Source: Pomphorhynchus laevis (lineage: Eukaryota > Acanthocephala > Palaeacanthocephala > Echinorhynchida > Pomphorhynchidae). From it: DNA of 64,000 nt. The stretch covers positions 1 through 64,000 of the forward strand of contig WNNJ02002730.1 in assembly GCA_012934845.2 (NCBI GenBank), in the 5' to 3' direction. Below the pieces are notes generated by a model, which did not search any database, was not told the origin of the DNA, and saw nothing but the letters and a program-made list of their open reading frames with translations. The number at the start of each line of letters is the position of its first letter. The stretch's first letter is position 1. Below, in pieces: positions 27,471 through 37,623 of the stretch. A program made the position numbers and the translations under genes.

Positions 27471-28215
27471 TCATAAATAAATAAATAAATAAATAAAGAC
27501 TTTGTTAACTAACACATATACGGATCTCATATAATGTGTCAACTTAAACTGTAGAGATTTTGTTAGACATGAGTAAGCAGCATGAGGGTCAATTGAGGCA
27601 ACCTCTGCCAATCGCGAGTACAACGAGCCCAAATGATCAAACTTCACTTTTATAGCAGAAGAAACGAAATCGACCGACCCAATAGGAACTCCAAGAACAG
27701 TGATTCCATCTATGGACTTGCAAGTAATATCATCGGGAAACAGATTGTATTGATTTACGTTGTGAACAAAGACTTTGGTCTTAGAAGCATTTACATAATA
27801 TCCAAATTTTGGTCCCATGCACTTTAGAATATTCCACACCTGAACTAGATCTTGAGGTTTTCCAGCAAAATTCGCATCATCTGCGAACCATTTTTGATTT
27901 ATACCAGGTACTTCATGGGCAATTATATCGATGAATGGCAGCGATGCCATTGAGAAAGCGACCATTGCCAATGAATCGCCTTGAGTAAATCCTTCGGATG
28001 AGAATAAGCTGGACCCACCAAGAACGAGTTGTGTAGGCCTCAAGTAAATATTATTCAAAGTGTTTGATAGCGATGGGCAAACATATTGAATATTATGGAG
28101 TGATACTGCGCGATTTAATGCGTTGAATGCGTTCGAAGCGTCGATGGCAAGGACGCAACAATCCTCGGAATGACAATACGTTTCACGAATTAAGCTAATG
28201 GCGTACAAAGCCTGA
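27471..28215 (-). pseudogene. REL-LINE I, internal RT fragment
   Basis: An RT piece from VGVSQALYAISLIRE through IDASNAFNALNRA, EGFTQGDSLAM and the catalytic KWFADDANF (FADD, as in copy A) to AYSCLTKSLQFKLTHYMRS. At ~27525 it passes into unrelated sequence ending in six TTTA units. It is truncated at both ends with no REL domain. Confidence 0.8.
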
Positions 28216-29270
28216 GATACACCGACTTTTTCATTCTTAAAGTATCTATATAACCTTGATAATCTAAATTCACCGGTTCACATTCTACATTACTGTATTA
28301 CTATATTTTTTCTCTTGATTTTCTTTCCTTTCAATTTTTAACTTCTTTTCTCAACTTGATAATCTAAATCCACCGATTTAAATTACTGTATTTATTAAGT
28401 TACTATATTTTTCTCTTGATTTTCTTCTCTTTCATTTCTTATTTTTGCATTTTCATTTCTTTCATTCACATGCTACTTAAAAAATTAAAAAAATATATAC
28501 AAAATCCAAAAATAAAATTTTCTTTTTGTCTTTTTTCTTTCATTCTCCTACCACTTAAAAAAATAAAATAATATACAAAAGTTAAAAATAATAAAAAATA
28601 ATAATAAAAAAAATCTTATTTATTCACACTTAAAAAAATATAAATATATTAAAATATACATATATTAAATCTACCAAAAAACATTTTCCTTTTATTTCAT
28701 CTTTTTTTAATTCTCATACTACTTTAAAAAATAAAAAAATAAAATAAAATTTAAAAATAAAAAAAATATAGAAAAAAATACATTTTTTTGAACAATATGA
28801 ATAGAGAAAAAGACAGCACGCGTTCGTAACCTCTAAATAGGAAAAAATTTAATTGACAAGTCTAATATAATCTAACATGTTAGATTATATAACTACAAAA
28901 CAAATTAATAAAAATAAAAAACATACAAAACACCTGGGAACTACGTTATATTCATAATTTGACCTCCTGCAGTTAACGACACGGTTCGCAGCAAACAAGG
29001 AAACTACATCAATCTAAACTGACAAACCTACTCTGGGAACAAAACTCGAGAAATTCAATTATGCAATGAAAATACAATCAAATCGAGCAATCAATTTGGT
29101 CAAACAGAAACGAAGTTCTTAATTTGATTTGCTACTGATTTTCTTTATAATATATTTTCTCTTTTCAACTACAATTGTTATTCGTCCAAAACTTGTACGC
29201 TTTTTTGCTATATAAATAATATTTTTTAGACGTGAGGGAATACCAAATGTGTTTATCCCGGTAAATTCAC
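28216..29270. other. AT-rich stretch without recognisable genes
   Basis: Pyrimidine- and A-rich sequence. A ~107-bp direct repeat begins CTTGATAATCTAAAT at about 28254 and 28361. Further short repeats of ACTTAAAAAAATA type run to about 28760. 28960-29270 is unique and not assigned. Nothing here supports a coding gene. Confidence 0.5.
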
Positions 29271-30083
29271 AAGGCTAGGAAACTAATGAATATACATATT
29301 ACAGCTGACGATTTGCAATTCCTTCCATTATAAAGGCTGCGAAGATTCAGGAACAGTAGAAGATGGGAAAACCAACCACCAACTGACACTGGTAATGTGA
29401 TTTCAACTCTTCTCGAAAGATATCAAGAACATATGCTTTTTTTGCGTTTAAATTATGTTCCATACCCGCGGGAATTTTCAAGACATGCATTCGTATCAAA
29501 ACTCAAATACACTGCTAGAAAATGAATGGAAGACATAACCAACCTAACAGGTAAAGCACATGTAAAAGAGATCTTTAACAGAGAGATCGTACGCTCCTAT
29601 GTCAATCTCCAACCCAATCCACACTAAAGTAGCAATTTCAGTAAGTCGAAACGAAGAGCACTGAACCAACTTAGAGCTAACAATGATTTTGTAATATGCA
29701 ACGCGGACAAGGGAAATGAAGTGGTAGTATGGAATCAACATGACCACAACTCGGAAGCACATAGACAGTTGAATTTAGCTGCATACTTGGAGATTACAGA
29801 GAAAGAGCACAACCACATCGTAGCACTGGTGACCGAAACAATCAAGGCATATTTCCCATGTAAAGAGGAATGCGATAAACTGTGTGTACAAAACCCAAAG
29901 CCAGGGAAATTTTATATGCTGCCAAAGATACACAAGGGCATCAATTCGATACCAAGACGCCCGATTATCAGTAAATGTGGCTCGGCTACAAAAAAAATTG
30001 TCGAGATGGCTACACGATCAGTTATATCCGATACTAAAGACTATATGTATATAATATATATGTTGCCTAATCCTAGTTTTTAA
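29270..30083 (+). mobile_element. Penelope-like element 1, N-terminal fragment
   Basis: Plus-strand PLE remnant. Readable blocks are VKEIFNREIVRSYVNLQ, LRANNDFVICNADKGN and the linker to the RT start. It stops before the RT palm, where unassigned sequence follows. Broken in a few places. Confidence 0.65.
29721..30083 (+). pseudogene. PLE 1 RT entry region
   Basis: 120 residues: VVVWNQHDHNSEAHRQL, then PGKFYMLPKIHKGINS and RRPIISKCGSATKK. The FYMLPKIHK and RPIIS blocks are typical of the first RT segment of Penelope-like elements. The rest of the RT and the GIY-YIG domain are missing. Confidence 0.75.
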
Positions 30084-30445
30084 CATTTGTATGTTCCAAT
30101 ATATTGCCATCCACATGTACACTGTATTAGATACGCTACACCTGCGGTATTGCAGTTACAATTATTATTAATATTTAGTGATAAACAATTATTTGTTGTA
30201 CCAGGAGTGATTGAAAAACAATCGCTATCGAACCAAGATCGCCCTGGTTCAATAGCGATTGCCGAAGAGCAAAGCGCTCCTTACGACACCTTCACCGAAT
30301 GCACTCAAGATTCCGTCGTCGTAATATCACCGAGCTATTAAACTCATCTTACTCAGAATACCTCGAATTTCGACGCATATACCGACAACTTCTGAACTCA
30401 AAAGCTCCTCATACTGGCAAAGTAAAACATCTTTGCGTGATGTGG
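30084..30445. other. unassigned sequence with a 16-bp imperfect palindrome
   Basis: No element was recognised. 30220-30235 and 30245-30260 form an inverted repeat (AATCGCTATCGAACCA, one mismatch) with a 9-nt loop. Confidence 0.4.
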
Positions 30446-30549
30446 CAATGGCGCCGTTAGTAGTCAGGGTGAAATGAATTGGATATCATATAGGAAGGAT
30501 TTTGTAGCTGGTTTTCAATGCGAAAGTCACCTCGTGTGATCTAGCAACT

Positions 30550-30553
<4 letters not shown>
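30446..30553 (+). repeat. dispersed repeat DR, partial
   Basis: The block starting GTGGCAATGGCGCCGTTAG and running to GTCACCTCGTGTGATC recurs at 47029-47215 (plus), 53251-53441 (minus), 53691-53851 (minus) and 53861-53985 (plus). It contains a GTCAC/GTGAC hairpin. This copy ends at a TA microsatellite. Confidence 0.75.

Positions 30554-30640
<87 letters not shown>
30554..30640. repeat. (TA)n microsatellite
   Basis: About 43 uninterrupted TA units. A PLE 3' end begins some 55 bp downstream. Two other TA tracts in the window (44551, 47222) also border PLE termini. Confidence 0.95.
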
Positions 30641-30642
<2 letters not shown>

Positions 30643-31068
30643 ATTAGAATATTTTTGAAACTGGCGCTCTGGGTTCATCAAAGACTTTTATATATAATAA
30701 GTATTAATTGAAGCAGAGTTTGGAAATATATATATATATTCTTTAAAATTACAACGTTTCGAGCGCAACCGCTCTTTTTCAAGTTATTTACAGTATGATT
30801 AAATTCGACAATACTCTCAGATTTCATGTTTATACGCATTCAAAGTAAGAAAAAAGCACGGAAGAATATAACTTTGAAATACCATATCAAGGTACTACGT
30901 CATTTTGTATATTATTTTCATGGAATTTTTTCTTTCTTATGTATTTCGGATTTAATTTCAAATCATAGATATGATCAAGGTTTATTCCATTTGGATTATC
31001 ACACATAAGTTGACCAATCCACCTCATCTCTTTATTTTTCCGCATATTTTCATCAGGAAATCCACCCT

Positions 31069-31758
31069 CTAAAATTGTATATTTGAAAAATTGTATATGT
31101 AAAATTGTATATATCCATTGTCAATTTCTCCATGGCAAAACCTTTCATGACTTAAGACACCATCCCTAGTATATCTATTACAATTTTTGTCACTTCTTCT
31201 GTTGTTCAATCTTAGTCGTAAAGACCTAGATGTCTCTCCTACGTACTGTTTTGAACACTTTTTGCACTTTGCGACATATATAATATTTTCTGTATTGCAA
31301 TCAAATGATCCCTTGATTTTGTTGTCAAGAGTCTTTGTTAAGCTAGTAATTGATTTCGTTATCGTCATTTCGTTGCAACACATACAACGGCGCTTACCGC
31401 ATTTTCCAGACTTACCTTCTTTTGTTTTACCCAATTTCATATTATTAAGTATTTTGCTTCTCGCTAACATGCTTTTTAAGCATTTTGTATATCGATAGTA
31501 TATCTTTGGGAATGGTATTTCCGACTTTAGTTCGGGCGGTAACTTGTTTATTAAATTTTTTATATCTGAGGGTAATTTGTGAAGAGCAGGGTGATACTCA
31601 AAGCATAGCGGCATATTTGTTGATTCTTCCTTTATTTTCTGTTTTAGTAGATTATTGCGTTTTTGATATCGAACTGTCTCAAAAATTTTGTAGATCTGCT
31701 TTGTATTGTTTCCGCGGGCAATTAGGTTTTTTTCGTAAAATATCAAGATGGGATTCAC
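31069..31758 (-). CDS. PLE 2: linker and GIY-YIG endonuclease
   Basis: 229 residues. FEYHPALHKLP and KSGKCGKRRCMCC (a cysteine-rich linker) precede the GIY-YIG domain: NIIYVAKCKKCSKQYVGETSRSLRLRLNNR. This single-strand nicking domain is characteristic of EN+ PLEs and primes reverse transcription. The end of the domain is altered compared with the arm at 32724. Confidence 0.85.
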   Translation of the reverse strand: MNPILIFYEKNLIARGNNTKQIYKIFETVRYQKRNNLLKQKIKEESTNMPLCFEYHPALHKLPSDIKNLINKLPPELKSEIPFPKIYYRYTKCLKSMLARSKILNNMKLGKTKEGKSGKCGKRRCMCCNEMTITKSITSLTKTLDNKIKGSFDCNTENIIYVAKCKKCSKQYVGETSRSLRLRLNNRRSDKNCNRYTRDGVLSHERFCHGEIDNGYIQFYIYNFSNIQF

Positions 31759-32470
31759 GCTTTTTTGTATTGTTTGATATTTTACATATTCGCGTTGCCT
31801 CTGTTTTTATCATATTTCTTTTTGTAAAAGCTGGAACATTAGAGTGAACATGCATATAAATGGGCTTTGATGATTCCTTACGATACGGTTCAGTTATCAA
31901 TTCCTTTTCTGATTGTAATGTTAACTTTACATCCAAGAAGTGACACGTTTTGCCATCATTATCCACCTCCATTGTTAATGTCATTCCGCTTTCCATTTCA
32001 AATATATTTTTTAAACTCTGAAAATACTCAATATTTCTTGTCCAACCGATAATTATATCGTCAATGTATCGATAAATAAACACTGGTTTTTCAATGTCCT
32101 TTATATTCAATTTATGTTCTGCGTATGCTAGAGTTAGTATTGCATATATCGGGGCTATCGGCGTGCCCATTGCGGTTCCTGAAAGTTGGTGGTATGCTTT
32201 TTCATTAAATTCAAATATATTACTGGTTAATACCAACCTAAGTAATTCTAACATATTATTTATCCTTTCTTCATTCCATTTATCGATTTCCATAAAATGA
32301 CGGCACGCTTCTATTCCTCTTTCATATTCTATGCATGTATATAAATTCTCAACATCAAAAGTAGCTAATCTCATATTTGTTGGAAAAGTGGGACATCCGA
32401 GTGAAAATTTCCTTAGGAAATCGTCCGTACTTTCTCTATACGAAGGCACGTGGATAAGAAGAGACTTCAT
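31679..32470 (-). CDS. PLE 2: reverse transcriptase
   Basis: 263 residues: FDVENLYTCIEYERGIEA, GTAMGTPIAPIYA, and the catalytic IYRYIDDIIIGW, then CHFLDVKLTLQ. These are canonical Penelope RT blocks. It overlaps the endonuclease frame, so the natural single ORF is split. Confidence 0.85.
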   Translation of the reverse strand: MKSLLIHVPSYRESTDDFLRKFSLGCPTFPTNMRLATFDVENLYTCIEYERGIEACRHFMEIDKWNEERINNMLELLRLVLTSNIFEFNEKAYHQLSGTAMGTPIAPIYAILTLAYAEHKLNIKDIEKPVFIYRYIDDIIIGWTRNIEYFQSLKNIFEMESGMTLTMEVDNDGKTCHFLDVKLTLQSEKELITEPYRKESSKPIYMHVHSNVPAFTKRNMIKTEATRICKISNNTKKRESHLDILRKKPNCPRKQYKADLQNF

Positions 32471-32506
32471 TTCTTCATGTTGATAACGAGACAGTTTCTC
32501 TGAAAC

Positions 32507-32770
32507 TCACCCAGTATTGCTTACTATAGGTCTCCCACTAACGGGTAAAACATTTTTATGAACCTTTGGTAGAAGGTAAAATCTTCCTTTAGATGGACTT
32601 TCGATCTTTAGTTTGTTAATCATGTCGGCATTCTTAATTATACTTGAAAACTTATCATTAAAATTCTTGATTATCCTTTCGGCGTCGTTATTATTGATTT
32701 CTGAATACGTAGGAGTAGACAGCCTAAGATTGAACAACAGAAGGAGTGACCAAAATTGTAATAGATACAC
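32507..32770 (-). pseudogene. PLE 2: RT entry region
   Basis: The segment INNNDAERIIKNF...GRFYLLPKVHKNV and GRPIVSNTG is the first RT block of the same element. The N-terminal residues before YSEINN come from the inverted arm that begins here. Confidence 0.7.
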
Positions 32771-32962
32771 TAGGGATGGTGTCTTAAGTCATGAAAGGTT
32801 TTGCCATGGAGAAATTGACAATGGATTCGAATATACAATTTTAGAGGATGGATTTCCTGATGAAAATATGCGGAAAAATAAAGAGATGAGGTGGATAGGT
32901 CAACTTATGTATGATAATTGGCTGGGTCCATTTTTCACATTATGTGAAAAATGGTCCTTTTT

Positions 32963-33409
32963 TCACATAAATTTTTTACCCCTAAAATGAAAATAAAACG
33001 TTTCCCTAACCTTTATCTGAATAGTAAATAACTGTTCACATGTTGAAGGGGCTGTCTTAAATGTTCCATCGCAAAGTAGAATGTTTGATATTTCAAGATG
33101 AGAGATGTTTGCTTCAGTTGTAAAGATTACGACCCTATCCTTATCTTTAACTCCACTATCAAAAAATAAAAACTTATTATCTGCAGTAGTTTGGAGCTCC
33201 AAAGGAATGTCGTAATCTTTTACTGTTGTAAAGTTGTTTTTCTTTCTTTCATCTGTTACATAGCTATTAAGTTTCTTCAAATTTAGAGGAACCTTTATAG
33301 TTTGATTATCCTTTATAACATTTAAAACTACATTCCTCGATGATTCGTTTGAATTCAAAGCCCTGGTCCTTATTTTTTTTGAGAAGTGTTCGATGATATT
33401 TAACTTCAT
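32963..33409 (-). pseudogene. MULE transposase N-terminal region, truncated
   Basis: 148 residues with KDRVVIFTTEANISHL and LLCDGTFKTAPSTCEQLFTI. The DGTFK...P..F.QL block is where the MULE catalytic domain opens (first acidic residue D). The protein then runs into the terminal repeat, so the remaining catalytic residues are deleted. Confidence 0.75.
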
Positions 33410-33650
33410 CTCTTAGATTGTTATGAACACCTACTACATCCCACAATACATTCCCAATATCCGCCTTCAATATTGAGTTTCCCCTTCGCTTATTGCAGCG
33501 CCAATGCTTCTTGCCCAACTCGGTCTTTGTGTAATTGTAGAAATAGCCTTCATAAGCTATTTTATCACCTCCTCTATTGCTCTTTATTATTTTTCCAGTG
33601 AGATTTATTTTCATTTTAGGGGTAAAAAATTTATGTGAATAAAGGACCAT
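33306..33650 (-). pseudogene. MULE FLYWCH zinc finger
   Basis: 114 residues, KIIKSNRGGDKIAYEGYFYNY then KKHWRCNKRRGNSILKAD. The GY.Y...W.C..+ pattern is a FLYWCH finger, common at the N-terminus of animal MULE transposases. It overlaps the next part in another frame, so one frameshift lies between them. Confidence 0.7.
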
Positions 33651-33999
33651 TTTTCACATAATGTGAAAAATGGTCCTAACGGTGATAATCCAAATGGAAT
33701 AAACCTTGATCATATATATGATTTGAAATTAAATCCGAAATACATAAGAAAGAAAAAATTCCATGAAAATAATATACAAAATGACGTAGTACCTTGATAT
33801 GGTATTTCACAGCTATATTCCGTGCTTTTTTTCTTACTTTGAATGCGTATAAACATGAAATCTGAGTGTATTGTTGAATTTAATCATACTGTAAATAACT
33901 TGAAAAAGAGCGGTCGCGCTCGAAAAGTTGTAATTTTAAAGAAAATATTTATATATTTCCAAACTCTGTTTCAATTAATACTTGTTATATATTAAAGAG

Positions 34000-34100
34000 T
34001 ATTTGATAAATTAAAAAAAATTAATTTTATTTAATTAAAGGCGTTTTTTAATTAAACGCCTTTAATTAAAATTAAAGACGTTTTATTTAATTTAATTTAA
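34000..34100. repeat. AT-rich TTAATTAAAGGCG palindromic stretch
   Basis: Short inverted and direct copies of AATTAAAGGCGTTT lead into the 380-bp repeat array. They may be a collapsed expansion of the array boundary, as the unit itself begins ATAAAGGCGTTTCC. Confidence 0.55.
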
Positions 34101-34373
34101 ATAAAGGCGTTTCCGACACTTTGCTAAATTGTCTGAGGCTTACTCTCTTAACCAGATCGAATTGCTGTGCGGACCATCCTTAAACACTAGGCAGAGGTTG
34201 TTGCTGAATTGTCGCTGCACTCGTTGGATCCTAAATGGATGCGGCAGGTATAATAGTAGTGCACGGATGTGCTGAGTAAACAACGGTCCAGGATTTCTTA
34301 CGAAATTCGGCATTTATACTAAATGGTGTTGCTTGATAGACAGGACTTCGATTCACGACTTTCAGTCACCATG

Positions 34374-34465
34374 TCACTTCTAGACGACCACTTCAGCATC
34401 GAAATGATGAGTACCCGGCAACACTCATCAGTAGAATGAGGTACACACTGGTCGTTTCGGTTGCC
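34374..34465 (-). ncRNA. hammerhead-like motif A1, permuted strands
   Basis: Core boxes on the minus strand: GAAA at 34458-34455, CTGATGA at 34431-34425, and candidate cut site GTC at 34385-34383. Stem II is GGCAAC with GTTGCC, stem III ACGACCA with TGGTCGT, stem I TCATTCTA with TAGAA(G)TGA. All three pair, but their order along the strand interleaves them. Cleavage would need pairing between neighbouring units or between two RNAs, or a pseudoknot. Confidence 0.5.
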
Positions 34466-34753
34466 TGTGTGACATTGTGAATAAAGGCGTTTCCGACACT
34501 TTGCTTAATTGTCTGAGGCTTTCGCTCTTAACCAGATCGAATTGCTGTGCGGACCATCCTTAAACACTAGGCAGAGGTTGTTGCTGAATTGTCGCTGCAC
34601 TCGTTGGATCCTAAATGGATACGGCAGGTATAATAGTAATGCACGAATGTGCTGAGTAGACAACGGTCCAGGATTTCTTACGAAATACGGCATTTATACT
34701 AAATGGTGTTGCTTGATAGACTAAACTTCGATTCACGACTTTCAGTCACCATG

Positions 34754-34845
34754 TCACTTCTAGACGACCACTTCAGCATCGAAATGATAAGTACCCGGCA
34801 ACACTCATCAGGAGAATGAGGTACACACTGGTCGTTTCGATTGCC
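34754..34845 (-). ncRNA. hammerhead-like motif A2, permuted strands
   Basis: Second unit. Stem II reads GGCAAT with GTTGCC, where a G-U pair replaces A1's pair, so pairing is kept. GAAA, CTGATGA and GTC are intact. The base before CTGATGA is C, weakening the first stem I pair. Confidence 0.5.
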
Positions 34846-35234
34846 TGTGTGACATTGTTAATAAAGGCGTTTCCGACACTGCTAAATTGTCTGAGGCTTA
34901 CGCTCTTAACCAGATCGAATTGCTGTGCGGACCATCCTTATAGATAGCATCAAAAAAAGCACAGCATCAAAAAAGGTTCCAAAAAACCGGAGTTCAACCT
35001 TTGCAATTATGAAACAAAAGCTTATTAGCTCCCGGAGCACAGTTTAACCCAGTCAGATATAAAATTATAAAAATGTATCCTAAAGGATCCTGTGAGAAAG
35101 CAAGCAACGACAGCAAGTAAAATTCCTGCCGAATAAAATTAGGATGGTCCGAAAGCACATGGTTAGTTTAAAGAGGCTAGACCCATGCTACCACGTTAGC
35201 AAATTCTCGGAAATGCCTATTTAATATATCACAA

Positions 35235-35309
35235 GGCAGCCGAAACGACTGATGGTAGTTCACCCTACTGATGAGTGCTGCCGGCTACCATTAGCTCGTC
35301 TAAGAGTGA
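35235..35309 (+). ncRNA. hammerhead-like motif B1, permuted strands
   Basis: GGCAGC-CGAAAC (GAAA 35242-35245), CTGATGA 35268-35274 followed by G, a bulged T and GCTGCC, and GTC 35298-35300. Stem II GGCAGC/GCTGCC, stem III ACGA-CTGATGG with CCATTAG-C-TCGT (one change in this copy), stem I TCACCCTA with TAAGAGTGA. Same strand order as family A. Confidence 0.5.
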
Positions 35310-35593
35310 TAAGGAAGTCTGCTCTACTTGTAATCGAACTCCGGTTTTTGGCAACCTTTACAATTATGAAACTGAAGCTTATTAGCTCCCGGAGCACAGT
35401 TTAACCTAGTCAAATATAAAATATAAAAATGTATCCTCCAAAGGATCCTGTGAGAAAGCAAGCAACGACAGCAAGTAAAATTCCTGACGAATAAAATTAG
35501 GATGGTCCGGAAAGCACATAGTTAGTTTAAAGAGGCGAGGCCCATGCTACTACGTTAGCAAATTCTCTGAAATGCCTATTTAATATATCACAA

Positions 35594-35668
35594 GGCAGCC
35601 GAAACGACTGATGGTAGTTCACCCTACTGATGAGTGCTGCCGGCTACCATCAGCTCGTCTAGGAGTGA
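35594..35668 (+). ncRNA. hammerhead-like motif B2, permuted strands
   Basis: All core boxes intact: GAAA 35601-35604, CTGATGA 35627-35633, GTC 35657-35659. Stem I here pairs fully apart from one bulge (TCACCCTA with TAGG-A-GTGA). Confidence 0.5.
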
Positions 35669-35718
35669 TAAGGAAGTCTGCTCTACTTGTAATCGAACTC
35701 CGGTTTTTGGCAACCTTT

Positions 35719-35813
35719 TGTTATGATATGAAATGATCAGATTGTACATTTTGTATAACTTTATTTATAGATATTATTGAATAAAGCCGTTCTAACGTTG
35801 ATTATTTATTACA
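35719..35813 (+). repeat. Gypsy 5' LTR
   Basis: 95 bp, TG...CA ends; very short for an LTR of this class. AATAAAGC near the middle may serve as a polyadenylation signal. Confidence 0.85.
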
Positions 35814-36137
35814 ATTTATTCAATAATATTGGTTCATCGAGATGGAAAAACTATTGATGCCTTCTGTATTAAATATAACTATCGACAGTCATATTCTCAA
35901 GAGGAGTGGATACACTAGAAGCGACGCCTTGACAGTTTTATTTCTCTACAAGTAGGACTCAATGACGATTCTAAGCTACCATTACTTGTCAATCTCATCT
36001 CGACGAAATTATTCGGATTAATCAAAGCGTGTACTTCATATGAAGAGGCTGTAAATATCTTAAATAGAGCATTCATAAAGCCTGTAAATATTCTATTAGC
36101 ACGTTACCAACTTCATGCTTGCCGACAAGAACCGACA

Positions 36138-37049
36138 ATGACTTTAGATCAGTATCTCCGAATGCTTAGCGATTTCGATAGTCTATGCGATTTTCAACCT
36201 GTGGATTCTTCTTTAAATCGTAATGCACATATTGCAGATTCTTTTATTCAAGGACTTCACAATAGTTTCATTAGACAACGTCTCCATGAATCCCGAGTAA
36301 CTAATCTCGACAAACTAGTGACGATTGCCAAATCACTCGAAGCAGCTCAACAACATGCCGCGATAATATCATCCGCAGAAACATCGAGTATCGCATTTAC
36401 TCAGGTCAGTCTGATTGATAAATCATGTGAAGATAATGAACAATTTGATACTCTCGCTGCACTGAAAACAAATAAACTAACACGCTTCTCTCAAAGTCAA
36501 AAACGTTGTATATTTTGTGGTGGATCGTACCATCTTCGATTAAATTGTCCAGCTCGGAATTCAACTTGCCATTCATGTGGTAAAAGCGGTCATTTTGCAA
36601 ACGTTTGTCGCTCTCGTAGTTTTAAGAATATTCCGTCAACATCCGCTGCTCTATATTGCGCATCTCTATTCAACCAAAGTCAAACGTATCAGAACGTTTT
36701 GATAGATAACAAATCGTTTCAATCACTTCTGGATACGGGGAGTTCAGACAATTTTATTGATGATGCGGTGGTATCTGACCTTCAAATAAAAACTTACTTG
36801 TGCAAACGTCAAGTCCACATGGCGTCATCATCACAATCCGTGTTCGTTCGTCGTCATTGCTACATTACTTTCAAATTTATGGACCGTACTTACAGGAATA
36901 CACTCTTTCTCGTGTTGCCTAATTTATGCGCATCCGTAATATTAGGACAAATTTTTTCTCCTTCACCGATATATTACTTTCAATTTCGCTGGTCCGAACC
37001 CTGGTTTATCTTTAGCATCTTTACAAACTGCTCCAGTCATGGATATTAA
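36138..37049 (+). pseudogene. Gypsy gag and protease region (fossil)
   Basis: Gag-like sequence (MTLDQYLRMLSDFDSLC) leads to two CCHC zinc knuckles (CIFCGG...C and CHSCGKSGHFANVC). A retroviral-type aspartic protease motif LLDTGSSDNF follows, then VILGQ. The family resembles Gypsy elements of helminths and other invertebrates. Part of a broken element. Confidence 0.8.
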
Positions 37050-37541
37050 GCCGTTGACGTTATTACCAGGTATCAACAAAACAATTCGTCTGATATGTAC
37101 TAAATCACGTCGACATACACCGGAAAATTCTCGATTTATCAGGCAAGAAATCGATAGACTCCTCAAACAAGGAATTATTGAAAAGAGTAGATCACCATGG
37201 AGAGCTCAGGTTCTAGTGGTGGCAAACAACGGACGAAAGCCAAGAATGGTCGTAGATTACTCATGTACTATCAATCGTCACACGTTACTGGATGCATATC
37301 TTATTCCAAGAATCGACTCCATGATCTCCGATATTGCTTCATACTCGGTATATACAACCGTTGACCTATCCCAAGCTTATTACGAAATACCTTTGTTGAG
37401 TCAAGATAATCCATACGCTGCTTTCGAAGCAGATGGGAATTTATATCAGTACCGCAAAATCCCTTTGGACTAACCAACGCTGTATGCGTTCTTCAGCCTA
37501 TAATTAACCAATTAATCAAGGATAACAACTTAGCCGGTGTC
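37039..37541 (+). pseudogene. Gypsy reverse transcriptase, first part (fossil)
   Basis: Typical Gypsy RT entry: FIRQEIDRLLKQGIIEKSRS, APW-like RAQVLVV, MVVDYS, and TTVDLSQAYYEIPL. The nested LINE interrupts the RT before its catalytic motif; the second part lies at 41930 onward. Confidence 0.8.
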
Positions 37542-37623
37542 TATAATAATAATACAAATTTATTTAATGTGGCAAATGCGTACAAGCTGTACGCTTACAA
37601 GTCCACAAACAAAAATGAGAAAG

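Larger units (their letters stand above)
32920..33683 (-). mobile_element. MULE DNA transposon fragment nested in PLE 2
   Basis: Terminal inverted repeats of about 75 bp (around 32925-33000 and 33600-33680), each starting with the hairpin GGACCATTTTTCAC...GTGAAAAATGGTCC. The target is TGATAAT of the PLE arm, duplicated over about 8 bp (GTGATAAT with one difference). The transposase is only partly present, so the copy is non-autonomous. Confidence 0.8.
30695..33990 (-). mobile_element. Penelope-like element 2 with inverted terminal copies
   Basis: The body (30695-32770) runs on the minus strand: 3' terminal region, GIY-YIG and RT. Its right side (32724-33990) repeats the 3' part in the plus orientation, so the element is flanked by inverted copies of its own end. 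Penelope elements are known to be flanked by partial terminal copies in direct or inverted arrangement. The plus arm is interrupted by a MULE fragment. The body has a few breaks. Confidence 0.8.
32724..33990 (+). repeat. inverted terminal arm of PLE 2
   Basis: Plus-strand repeat of 30695-31220: LRLNNRRSDQNCNRYTRDGVL and the downstream noncoding end, including AACTTGAAAAAGAGCGG, a hairpin and GAAAAGTTG. The MULE at 32920-33683 interrupts it. Confidence 0.8.
34101..34940 (-). repeat. hammerhead repeat family A, 380-bp tandem units
   Basis: Two full units and one partial; unit starts at 34101, 34481 and 34861, a 380-bp period. On the minus strand each unit holds GGCAAC/T-CGAAAC-GACCA, CTGATGA-GTGTTGCC and TGGTC-GTC-TAGAA. 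The minus strand shares TTAGGATGGTCCG and the general layout with family B, so the two are diverged relatives lying in opposite orientations. Confidence 0.85.
34941..35718 (+). repeat. hammerhead repeat family B, ~359-bp tandem units, left block
   Basis: Two units in plus orientation, with the core motif at 35235 and 35594. Typical landmarks are CTCCGGTTTTTGGCAAC, GAAAGCAAGCAACGACAGC and AGGATGGTCCG. The Gypsy at 35719 splits the array; it resumes at 43807 exactly where the unit would continue. Confidence 0.85.

Noticed and set aside
30087-30341. 84-residue ORF after PLE 1
   Set aside because: No motif, no PLE homology visible, and it spans a palindrome; treated as non-coding.
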